From: Watersipora subatra
Taxonomy: Eukaryota > Bryozoa > Gymnolaemata > Cheilostomatida > Watersiporidae
DNA: 64,000 bases
Assembly (NCBI RefSeq): GCF_963576615.1
Contig: NC_088717.1
Coordinates: 14,700,108-14,764,107 of the forward strand
Direction: 5' to 3'
Positions 47,318 to 59,300 of the stretch are shown piece after piece (position 1 is the first letter of the stretch; each line of letters begins with the position of its first letter). The position numbers and the translations under genes are program-made. The notes beneath the pieces were generated by a model. That model saw only the letters and a list, made by a program, of their open reading frames with translations. It did no database searches and had not been told where the DNA came from.

Positions 47318-48050
47318 ATGATGATGACTGAAGACCCAGTCGGGCGTCTCAACAAACCTCCGAAGATCGAGGAAGCGATTAACACTAACGACAACAACGG
47401 TAAGAGATTCATTAGTAACTTGTATGTCAGCTTAAAATATCATATTCTAAGTAATATTAAATTTTTAAAAGGCAGCGATTTTGCGTGCATGGTAAATCTC
47501 AACATGTCATATTGGAAACGCATGTTAGTATAACCGCTAATGCTACAGTTCAGGCGGTCCAAGAGTGATAAAGTAGCAAATGATTTTTTATTTATACCTA
47601 CCGACTAATTATATGTAAGAGGTTTACCACAAATTTACTCATGCCTGTCTTTCTGATACCCTGTTTTAGGAATAGTCTAGAGCTCATTTCAATCTAAAAA
47701 CCTCGATCTTATACATACAACTTTTTTACATTTTGTTTTACTAGTAATCTATCCCACAATTACTCATTTTGTTCTAAAAAATGTAAACTACCGGAGAGTA
47801 GTTTATTTTGATGATTGTTTTGGCTCTTTTAACATTTTAACTTTTAGCACTGTTTGACACACAAAATGTCAAATCTCTTTTGAAGTACATTTGTGTCAAC
47901 TATTGTGTGAGCTTGATAACATCTGCTTTAAACTAACCCTTCTATACTTTTAGCTTTTAGTTTACGGGTTCTGGAAGATTCTCCAGATGGCTTACTTTGG
48001 AGTTGTGGAAACATGGCACCAAATACTACAATAATATTTTGTCAAGTATG
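47318..48050 (+). pseudogene. Duplicate of CBP exons 1 and 2 (decayed)
   Basis: Exon-1 copy 47318-47399 (MMMTEDPVGRLNKPPKIEE...) with intact donor GTAAGA, and exon-2 copy from 47954 after the same acceptor TACTTTTAG (AFSLRVLEDSPDGLLW). Compared with the real exons at 50270 and 50838 it has lost the basic PNKRSKI motif, and the exon-2 copy reaches a stop by about 48070. Offset is 2952 bp for exon 1; the flanking 30 bp upstream is also duplicated. Could be an alternative first exon, but decay favours a pseudogene. Confidence 0.8.
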
Positions 48051-48398
48051 TCACCAGCTTTATGGTTAATTTTTAAGGGGTATGAAGTGGATTTGGGTTT
48101 TTGATGGGAGTATCTTGGCTTGACGTCTATGATCTTGACCTTTTGACCTCTAGGGTTTATGACAATAGTTGATAGATTTGCTGCACTATTCGTGCGCGCA
48201 AGCTAAAGTTTTGTCTTTAACGTCAGTTGGTATGTTTATTATTTATTATTATTATTATATTATATTATTATGTTTATTATTTGAGCCAGATTATTCTCAG
48301 ATAGAAAGCACTCATAGTCGCTGTCAATAACCTTGCAAGTGCCACTAGACTTGATTAAATTTTTTTCCAATTATAATCGGGAAGTTCATACCTCCAAG

Positions 48399-49383
48399 TT
48401 ATATGAAGAGATATGGCCAATATGTCGCAGCTATTCTTTGAGAAATTTCGATTAAGTTGGTGATGTCAACTGTTTGACTAAGTCGATAATCACAGTAACA
48501 GAGGATAATCATACGCGCATTGAAACGTACAAATAGGGCTTCATAATTGTCCAGCTCACTTTTTAGTAAGTTGCTTATTTCTGTTAAAACGTCACTGTTA
48601 TGTATGTTGCAATCATTACGGTAGAATATCATGTCATCATGATTTATTATTATTTTGTTATTAAAGCTGTCATCAACATCAGTTTTTTGTAAAACATGTG
48701 ACACAGTGGTGGATAGTTGTTGTAAAACAGTTTTAAGGTTTCAAATACGTGACACTATTATATCTATTTAGATATCTAAAAGAAAAATATCTATAGATAT
48801 AATAAAATAGATAAATATAGTATATCTATTATATCTATAGGATTCCTGATGAAGTCTGAAATGAGAATTTCTTTTGCACAGTACTCTTGATCAGTATTGA
48901 TTAGTGTTAGGTGTTTAGTAGTTTATATTCCTCAACTCGCATTTCTTTCGATTTATGCAACAGGCAAAATATTGGAATTGACTGACTATGCTGATTCACG
49001 CTCTTTAAAAACTCCCACTTTGCAGTTTTATCATTAAATACACTTTTATTTGTCTGGGTTTATCATCTAGTTTAGCACAAGCCTATAATGAAGTGTTCAC
49101 ACGAATATTAGGAGTATGCTCAGAGCATTCTTCAGAGACAATTTTTTTAACTTGATCAATGACTTTCTCTCCAATTTTCTCATGTAAGCCATACAGGTTA
49201 GCATTGAGTGGGCCTGTTTCAGCACCTGCCTAGTTACCAGTTCACTTTAGAAGTATGTACCTGCTGTCTTTTGACAAAAATTGTGATTTCTTCAACACCT
49301 TTGACAATATTCTCATTTTTAGATTCCATGGTTTTACTGCTTTTTTCCAGCTCAGGCTGGTTTGCAGTTTTCAAATTTTTCAT
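48399..49383 (-). other. Unidentified coding-like segments, broken
   Basis: Four minus-strand stretches with protein-like composition follow in order: 49383-49234 (ATG, charged, 49 codons), about 49219-49083 (HEKIGEKVIDQVKKIVSEE), about 49055-48907 (AKWEFLKSVNQHSQSIPIF) and 48750-48399 (DVLTEISNLLKSELDNYE...). They are separated by frameshifts or stops, or by introns too short (about 40 nt) to be convincing. I recognise no family. Confidence 0.35.
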
Positions 49384-49744
49384 CAACGTCATAGATGTTT
49401 ACATTACATATTTATGTATAATAAAAATAATGGTATCAAAAACAACGAAATTTAAATATTTGGAGTTGCTTGCTCTTAATTTAGTGATGACATTCAATGA
49501 TTTTGTATTTCACGTTGCGCTGGATAGTTTTACTAAGAACGTAGTTGTGCGGGATAGCATGAATATCGTTTTGTGTACGATTAATAAATCGACGCGCGTC
49601 GATCCCTATTATTTATACGTACAGTTCGAGCCTGTAAATATACGTTTTGTTTATATTCTCGTGCTACCTTGTGATAGTTGCAAAGCGATTACTAAATGTA
49701 TAGAAAGAATATTATTGGTCAATAAGATCGAGAATCTTCGGTGA

Positions 49745-50269
49745 CCTCCGCTTGATTGCAACGGAGTTTGGCTCGCAGTCACCGCCATCTTGATATCTTA
49801 ATTAGAAAGTTTTTTGTGATGTTTATTGTTTTTATTTGCAATTTCTGAGCGGCTAGTGGATGTGGTGGAATTAAACTGTCTACACTGAAAGTTCGTTGGT
49901 GTTCCAACGTATTCGAAGACTTACGCCTCAGTTGAGGCTTCATCTGGACTAATATTGGACAACAAGGAAAACATTGTCGTTAGTGTCCGCGGTTAACTCG
50001 GTATTCAACATTTGGTCTTTGCGTCCGCTCAGCTATTAACATATTCGTTAGCTGATAGACGCAGTAATTTTGCCATTCACAAGTGTCATTTGGCACTTCA
50101 TTTTAGCTGTTACTTGGATGTATGTTGCAGTTGATTAAATCTAACTGTAAGCAGGGACTTTCAAAGAAAACATTTTTTGGCAATGATTAGCCACTTGCTT
50201 AACACAGCCATTTAATGGAGCTGCAGTTATCTAGCGATCATTGACAAGAATAGTTATATATACGGCCTC
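49745..50269 (+). promoter_or_regulatory. Candidate CBP promoter and 5' UTR, with YY1-like site
   Basis: The stretch before the CBP start is less AT-rich than its surroundings. ACCGCCATCTTG at 49781-49792 fits the YY1 consensus, common near start sites of housekeeping genes. No TATA box is evident. The exact start site is not determinable. Confidence 0.4.
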
Positions 50270-50351
50270 ATGATGATGACCGAAGACCCAGACGGGCCTC
50301 CCAACAAACGTTCGAAGATCGGGGGACCGATTAACCCTAACGACAACAACG
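50270..50351 (+). CDS. CREBBP: CBP exon 1 (start)
   Basis: Three consecutive ATGs, then [18 protein letters not shown]; donor GTAAGG. Aligns with human DGPPNPKRAKLSSP. Any of the three Met could be the start; the first is given. Confidence 0.9.
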
Positions 50352-53300
50352 GTAAGGGATGCATTAGTAATGTGTTCAAAATATTCTATGTAATGAAATA
50401 TTGATGAAAGACAGTTATTATGTGTACGTCAGAAATATTTTGTGAAACATTCAAATGTTGTAAGAGTCAACATGTCATCTTTTAAACTCTTGTTAGTATA
50501 ACCGCTAACGCTATAGTTCAGTCGGTACGAGAGTTAGAAGGTAACCGATAGTTATTTTTTGTTTATGTTCACCGACTACTCATGTGTTGGAGGAGTACCA
50601 TGAATTTACTGGTGTATTTTGTTTTAGAAATAGTCTATCCAACTATCGCTCATTGCGATCTTGAAAAAAACATTAATTATCGGAAAGTAGTTTATTTCTA
50701 TTGTATCAACTCTCAACATTTCTATACACAATTTCGCATCTCATTTTTATGTGGTATATTAGTTTGAAGTACATTCGTGTCAACTAATGTGTGAGCTTGA
50801 TAACATCTGCTTTAAACTAAATCTTCTATACTTTTAGCTTTTAATTTACGGGCACTGGAAGATTTTCCTGATGGCTTACTTGGAAGCGGTGGTGGAAATA
50901 TGGTACCAAGTGCTGCTATGATGTCACATCAACCATCATCACAACAACCAATACATGAAACACATCAGAACCTCACTGCTTTACTTTCGACCAATCCTCC
51001 TTCCAAGGATGTAAATCATTCAGGATCAATGAACAATACAATGGTGAACACCTACTCCGGACCTGGTCCAGGTCAATATCATAACAATATGATCCCGAAT
51101 GGTCTATCTAGTGCCAACTATGCGTCGCCAGGATATAATGCTGCTGTTTCTTTCTCTGGATCTAATATGATGTGCGGTTCACCATCCATCTCTTCAAGTA
51201 ACTATTCTGTGAGCAATTCAATGCCTCACACTTCAGTACTATCAAATGCACCACCCAACATGAACACTATGCAAAATCAGCAGCTTTCTGGAATGGTTCA
51301 GCAAAATCAGCAACCTTCTATGCAACAACAGCCGGGACTAGGGATGATGAATGGACCATCATCAGCTATGTCCAACATGAATAATAGAGCACTACCTAAT
51401 AACAATATGACGCCTCGACTTCCACACTCTCAGGTTGGGGATGCAGCAGTCATTATATATGTTAAATAAATCAAGAAATTCTCTTTTTGTATTTTAGTAT
51501 GTTCACTTCTCTACCTTATATGCTTTGTAGTCTATGAATAATAGCAGCATATCCCATCATGGAAACGGGTCAATGCCGGGTCCGGGTGCACCTGGTCAGC
51601 AGATGATTGGTTCAGGCCAAATTGCTACCCCTCGACCAAGTAATGTTTCGCAGCCAAATGGAGGTCAAGTGGCAGCAATCAGTGCCAAGAGGAAACAACT
51701 GCAGCAACAACTTGTTCTGCTGTTACACGCTCACAAATGTCAGCGTCGTGAGCAGTCAAACGGAGAAGTTGACCGTGTTTGTACACTCATGTATTGTAAG
51801 ACTATGAAAGGTGTGTTACAACACATGACAGCGTGTACTGATGGGACACAGTGCCAAGGTATGTGCATCAAAAGCCACTTCTGTTTTGGCTTTTCAACAA
51901 CTGACTGCTGTTGCTGTATCAATTCTCCCGAAAAGTTGGACTTTTTACATCTATTCTCTTGAGACCAGCTTTTATTTTCCTTCAGACTTTTCATCTTTGT
52001 TTACGTGAAAGCTTAAATTTTTACTGCATGTTGGTTGTATTTTAGTGATAATGATATATATGCACCTTTTTAGTTGCTCATTGTGTAACCTCACGACAAA
52101 TCATAGAGCATTGGCGAAGCTGCAATAGAAGTGACTGTCCAGTGTGCTTGCCTCTTAAGAGTGCTTCTGACAAGAAAAAAAGCAGTCAGGCCAGTAAGTA
52201 TCTAGTGGTGTCTATATTTGACACTTGGATAGTTTAAAATATGTTAATGTATGATCTCACGATATTAGTGAAATTATTATATCAGTGTCATAGAAAATGA
52301 TCTGTTCAAAATTATGAGGTGTTTTAGAATCGCCAGCTTTGGTTTTTAGATAGCATGCTCAATAGTTTGGTGCAGAATAACCAAACAGGAGGAAGTAACT
52401 CACTTAATGTCAACGGTTTGGATTTGCCAAATGCTGGACCTGCACTTAGCATGCCGCCGCAGGGCCCTCCTTCCATGTCAAACATACCTGGAAACATGCC
52501 TCCGCCACCAAACTGGCCACAGCAGCCTCCTACGCAACAACCGATAGGCGTTGATTGTGTTGGTCAGTCAAGGCCGCCGGGTCTGGTGGTCAGCGCTCAG
52601 CCTAGAGGACCACTGCCAAATACTCCTAATGTACCATCTAGTGCTAGCGGTTCACAGCCACAGTCTGTTGCCCCTGGACCAGTCAACAGTCAACCATCTG
52701 CTCCAGAAATGATCAAGGCATATGATGCGTTGGGATTACCATATCCTGGTACGGGTATGCAACATAGTGCCTTACCGCAACATCCCGGTAAGTTGCATTC
52801 TGGATTTTCAGGAATTCCATTCAGTTTCTTGTGCTTTATTTATGCTTTTTTCCTTACATCAACTATTGGCACAAATTGTGTCTTGTTATTCACAGTGCAG
52901 CGACATGGTCAGCTGGGGGTTGGGTGTATCACATCATCAAAAGATCAACCGACGAAGGAGTGGCACAAGAATGTAGCTATTGACCTGAGGAATCACCTTG
53001 TGCACAAACTGTATGTCTACAATGCTCTTTTACTCTTTATGTTCGCAAAACTTGATTTTAAACATTATTGAAGTTGTCATTATCATTTTATGGACTGTGA
53101 TTTCAGTTGATCTTGTGTTTTTTCATTGTTTCTCTTTGTAGCCATGGCTTTTTATATGCAGTTTGGTTATCATTCATCTTTCATCCAAATTGTTTTTGAA
53201 CCTTTGTTAGCGAGTATTTATTTAGCTTGCATTTGCTGTGAAAGCAGTTGTTAAATTTATGATTAATGCAGCCTTACCACATTGCTATATAGTGCACGTC

Positions 53301-56300
53301 AGCTGGATCACATGTAAAACGTCCTGTAATACATTTGCAGAGTGCAAGCTATATTCCCATCACCCCAACCAGAGATACTGAATGATCCAAGAATGACCAA
53401 TCTTATACATTATGCAAGGAAGGTAGAGATGGAAATGTACTTCACAGCTAGCAGTCGGGTTAGTTTACAGTTCCAACAAGGTTCCTGTTGGTGATTCCTT
53501 TCTTGATTGTTTTCTCATGGATAATAAAGTCCAGGCATGGGTTAATCGATGTGTGAATCGGTGAGCTCGTAGTAATTTGTTTGATCTTGTTGTTTCTTCT
53601 AAAACTTATTTTACCCTAGGACACTTATGTATTCGCGGCATCTAACTTTCGCGTTTTCGCGGTGTCATCCTCTCGCGAAAATTTAATGAGCGAAACTAAA
53701 CTATCATAACGAACGAGCGAAAACGTGAAGTTAAATAGCTTTGTTCATTGATATTCACGATAAAATCGTCATATTAGAAATGCAGGCGATTTTCGTCTGT
53801 GGTTGGGATCAATGGGAAATTTCTGGTACACTCATTATAGCTAATACACCGACTGAGCAGCATGGCAAAGCAAATTAAGATTATATCAGTTTAGTCACCG
53901 AATTTGTAACTGATGAGGATGAAAGTCTGGTAGGTGAAGTCATAAAATTGCAGAATAATTATTGTAGTGATGAATTTTATTACCAACCAAAAACAATATC
54001 AACCCTCATCAGGTCTAACCACATTATCTCTTCCACTGCCAACCATGTACAAATTAGCTACCGGCCTAGTGCCAGCCATTTTACCGAAATTGCCGATATT
54101 GCTTCATGATATGTATACAGTATTTTTTCAAGTTCTACTTTAATTATCTGTATAATCACGAAAATCTAAATTGGCTATTATGTCATCAACAACTAATTAC
54201 CTGTTTTATGACTCGCGCGGGGTAGTTAATGAACTCACAGAAAAATGTTCGTTTTTAGATTAGCAATTCTCAAACAAAAGTTTAAAATTGCTTCGTTGTT
54301 TTAGGCTGATTTTATAGAGAAATCTTCGGACAACACAGTCAATTTCATAAAACACTTAAAGACCGTGGGTTATGTGGTCAACAAATAATAAAATCAGGTT
54401 ACCAGACAATTGCTGAGAAAGTCCGCAAAATGCGTTTATGGCAGTGGCCCCTAGAAAACCCATAAATGCGTTTATGGCAGCGTAAGGGTTATACAGTTTT
54501 GGTTGTGAAGTTGGTTGCTACCTATCTATTTTCTTTTTCTTGGGATTCGAATGTGAAAGTCACAGCGGTAGGAACCTAGACGTCATTGATAGTCTAAAAA
54601 ACAAATGGCAGCAAGTGATCCATATGAATTGCCGATCTCACCCACACATTTCAACCTGTGGTTTACAAATACGAACTAGTCCCAAATTGAATTTTTTTCT
54701 TATTAGCAAACTGGACCTGAGGAATGTAATCTGTTTTTTCCACTGCATTTATTTTCACATCACTATATTTTCGCACTCATCAGAGCCGCGAAATTAAGTT
54801 GCAGCGAAATTTTATTCTGTGCGCTACTCACGAAACTAAATACTAGCGAAATATAAGTGTCCTAGGGTATATGGATTACCAATGGCCATATATTTTCAAC
54901 TTACCCTGCTGCTCATAAGTTTTCCTAAAACATGTTAACTCATAAAACTATAGCGGTTATCATAATTATGGGAGCGTTTAAAATAAACCCGTTATTCGTT
55001 ATTAATTCTTAGTTTGTTAAGTATTAGATAAATTAAATTTAATGATGACATACATGTGAGTATTATTAACTATCGACTGATATTTGCCCTTTCGGTCTTG
55101 TTTTGGTGTAACGCAGCAATAGTTGCATTTTATGACAAGGAAATCGAATAAACTCTAAGTTTATATTTGTTGACAAAATTAGTGAAGTTTAACATGGTTT
55201 TTGAACATACATGTGCATGCAACTATATGGAAGTAAATTGGTGGCCTTGGGCGTATCAGTAGCATCTTAATATTTAGTTGGTCAGTCCTTTTTGTTAATC
55301 ACAGGATAATATAAAATAGGACAGGATAAGATAAGTAAGGATAGGAGCCCAATAAATAGATTACAATGCACCCATGGGTTATGATGTCCCTGTTATACAG
55401 TCTTTTGGTCTTACGAAGATTGTGGAACTCAATGTTTTTTTCACCCCTGCCATATGATGGTTTTTTTGTGCCATATGATATCAACAAAAATTTCTTGAAA
55501 TACAAATTTGGTAGTCGGCGTGCTGAATACGTCGAAATAATGAAGATGCTGATATGCTATACGCCGAAATCCCTCTTACAATGCATAAAAGAGATTCGAT
55601 GCTCGCTCTCCCTCTCAGTTCAGCATTTGTTGTGTTTTGTAAATGCTCGATATTGCTTGAGCGAAATGAAAATCGGTGAGAATTAAGTGAAAGTTTATTG
55701 TGCATTTTAGCTTTTAAAGGTTTACTTGCAACAAAATTCGCATTGTAGTTGTTTGATATCAAAAAATTCAACATGTCTTACTCTACTGTTGGTGCAAAAT
55801 ATGTGGAAATGTGATTACAAGCTCTTAAAACCTCAATAACGAACAGTTAATCGCAGTCATTACGAAAATGTTGTAGATTAGAATCCCCTTCCAAAATGGC
55901 TCAAATGGGACGTAGCTGAACAAGATGGCTTATGTTTACACTTTCATGCAACCTCATTTGTCGAAATATTTTCACAAATATTTTGAGCACTGATATCTCA
56001 AAACCCACCATAAAAAATCGTTTAATTTTTTTAACCTTAGCTCGAAGGAGTGCGTATCATCTTCTGATAAACAAGAGGAGCCTGTTGGTCGCCTGTGATA
56101 GTCGAAAAATGTTGCAGAAATTATTCGCGCTGTTTGGCAGGAAGTATGGGTCACATAATCAGGTTACGACTAGACGATTGGACCAAGCCGAAACAAAACT
56201 GTAAAGTAGCAAGCATCTATATTTGATACGGGCTTTTCGGTAAAACCCTGAAGTGTTCGTTTAAAACTAGTGCTACGAGACGTTTTATATTGAGCATTTT

Positions 56301-59300
56301 ATTGGCCTTTCAATTCACGTAATAAAATCACGTGTCAAAACAACCAAATTGTTTGAGTACGTCGGAGAAATAAATTGATTCCAACCTACGACGTTATCGT
56401 GATGGCGGCGATGAACTGTTTGTTTTTGAGCTTTTAAGAGCTTGTAATCACATTTCCACATTTTTTGCACCTACAGCACAGCAGAGTAAGACATGGTGAA
56501 TCTTTTGATACTAAATAACTGTAATGTGAATTTTGTTGCAAGTCAACCTTTAATATAATATTAATTATGATTTTAATTTATTATACTAATGTAGCTATAT
56601 AAATACATATATAACTTTACTTTATTTGCAATGGGTCCTGGGCTTGATAATGACATTGAAGGAAGAAGTAGGAAAACGGTTACCATTGCACGTACAGTAC
56701 GTATATAAAATCTTGATGGTTTTTGCATTAGACATTTTTGATAAGTTTCCATACCCTCTATGCGATAATTTTGCCTTACGATGCCAACATTTTGACAAAT
56801 TAATGTCGGATGACGGGAGTGCACTGTATATTTCTTGAGAATAAAACCTGCTGCTCAAATATATATAGAATGCATGATCTGAGATATTAAAGGGAGTTTA
56901 TGCCATAAGTGGGAGTCAATAAAAATGGCCACTTTTTTCCGGACATCTTTGAAATATTTTTAGTTTAGTATAATACTAGATGAATGCCCAGCGTTGCCTG
57001 GGTAATACAACCGTCTTGGGACAGAATTTTTTCTGATCAACAGACAACATTTACCATTCTAACTTTTTAGCTTCATATCATGAGAAAAGGGTTTATTGTG
57101 CAGTTTAAATAAATTGAGAAAAAAATAAAACAGCGATAAAGGTTTTGAAACTTTTTCTAACAACTGTTACTTTTAAATTTCATATCATGAAATAAGTGTT
57201 TTGTTTAAATAAATTTGGAGGAAAAATAAAACTGTAGAAGTGTTTAAATGTAAATGTGAAATCATTAGCAAGTAATCGCTAAATATAGTCTGTTTTGCTA
57301 TGATTACAATGAAAAATTATTTGATTATCAATGAAAAATCATATAGATCCTGTACATTTCAGTGTTGGCATCATGAGGAGAAAATATTGTTTAGATGTAT
57401 AGAGTGATATAGAAACCCATCGTAATTATCAAATGCAATCACCTCCTGGTAAAAATCATCCTCATTAAAAACTAGTAGCAAAACAATATGTTAACCTTGA
57501 GAACTATAGTTACCTACAATAACTTTAGTGCATTTTGTGGTTATGATTTGCAAGAGAATGTAACATTCACTGTACTACGTGCAGAGTTCTTACCTTTGAA
57601 ACAGATGTGTAACTTAAATGCTGAATTTAACTTAAATGAATTTAGCTTACTAAACACTAATTTGAAGGAAGCCTTAGTATGTATTTTAGCAAACTTCAAA
57701 ACTTGTAACTAAAATTTCGTCACTTATCTGTTTGCGAATCCGTTTTTACTATAACGGATAACACTGATAGCGGCAAAATAGCATTTCAATATTTTTGTTA
57801 TTTCGTCATAATCAGTAAAACAATCGCCAAATTCTAATGTCGAGAGAAATTATTGTTGATATTGTGTGGCAATTAACTAATAATAATTAATGTCATTTAG
57901 CGTGTGCATACGGTATATGATAAGAGTGATGAAATGCTAAGGACTGTATAGCTCAGTGGTTAAATGTGTGGTTTGAAACTTGTGGCTGCAATCTCCGTGA
58001 GTTCAAATCTGAACAGACGACAACGTTTGACATTTATAGATATAGATAGTGATACCTCGGCTAGCGAATGCGTATTATCTCGGCCAAATTGGATTTCGAA
58101 CAAAAAGTGTGAGATTTTATGCCTCAGGCTTGAACCAAAAATTCTGCTTTCAACCAAGCCGAAATAAGGTTTTTTTATTTCACATGATGTTTGCTAGGAT
58201 ACGTTACTGTACTCTGTCATTAAAAAATTTTAGACTATAACTTTAGCGTAAGGTAGCCATCACTATTTGAATGTTTATGTTGAAATTGGTAACGATAAAC
58301 CATGAAACTTGTGTTTTTTCCATGATCTTAGATAGAATATCTTATATTAAAATAAGACAGTAGATTTCTATGCTTTTTAATTTATCATAAGTACACAAGA
58401 TTCGGATTAAACAGAGCTGAGTTATGAGTTGCTACTGATACAGTAGTACAGTATATTCCCCGACCTGCATTAGTTCATTATTAGATTTTTATTTGACAAT
58501 CATTGTATTTTACATATTATTTACTCTCTTATGACACGTGATAGTTTATAATGTAAAATAGTAAAACATGCCATAAAGGGCTTTTCTACACTTGGGTTTT
58601 TCTAGAGTGGATATAAATTATTTACATTAATTATAATGGACAAATAGTTTTGGGTTTTGGACAAATTGTCTTTCAAATGGCCTTTTAGAACAAATTATGG
58701 TCGCAAACCATGGTTTGACTATACTTAAAAATATGAATTAATGATCATAATGTAGTTGAAAAAATTTTTTATTCAACTAAATTGCTATTCCAAAATATAT
58801 TCAATGTTTAGAACATATCGCATCATGACACATTAAAGGTACCTCGGACTGATTCTTTCACATTCAATCCCGTTCAATAGTTAGTCTATTCACTCTTTGT
58901 TTGAAAACATTTGAGGAAGCCTTCGGTTTACAAGTGGTTGATCATCTAAATGCGCTTTTGTAGGAGAATTATTATCATATGCTTGCTGAGAAGATATATA
59001 AGATACAGAAGGAGCTGGAGCAGAAAAGGGAGTCACGGCGACAGCAGATGAAAAACATACAAGCAGGCTCTCAGGCTATGCCGGTCATGCCTTCATCGCA
59101 GCCCGGAGCTGGCCCTCCTGAGTTGTCTCAGCTCAACAATATGGCACCCCTTTCTAACGCCGGCTCTATCAATTCCAACATGAATGGTTAGTTTTTGTAA
59201 ACCTTTTACCATAATTGTCTCCAGTACATATGTTAATAATTTTAGGTTGGCAACTATTGAGGTATTTTTGAGCAGTTATTTGACAATAGAAGTGAAACAT

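Larger units (their letters stand above)
53459..58963 (+). other. CBP intron 7 with MITEs
   Basis: 5.5 kb intron containing the TA-flanked element 53612-54869, the TTAA MITE copy 55715-56552, a family A tail-like piece at 56965-57060 and a tRNA-like SINE at 57940-58165. Otherwise AT-rich without exons. Confidence 0.8.

Noticed and set aside
49208-49744. 178-codon plus-strand frame upstream of CBP
   Set aside because: No start context, no homology, AT-driven hydrophobic composition; overlaps minus-strand segments with better coding character.
57940-58015. Functional tRNA gene
   Set aside because: Boxes A and B are good but acceptor and T stems do not pair; it is a SINE head. The same holds for the tRNA-like heads at 4860, 12100, 15250, 34230, 40050, 41200 and 46120.
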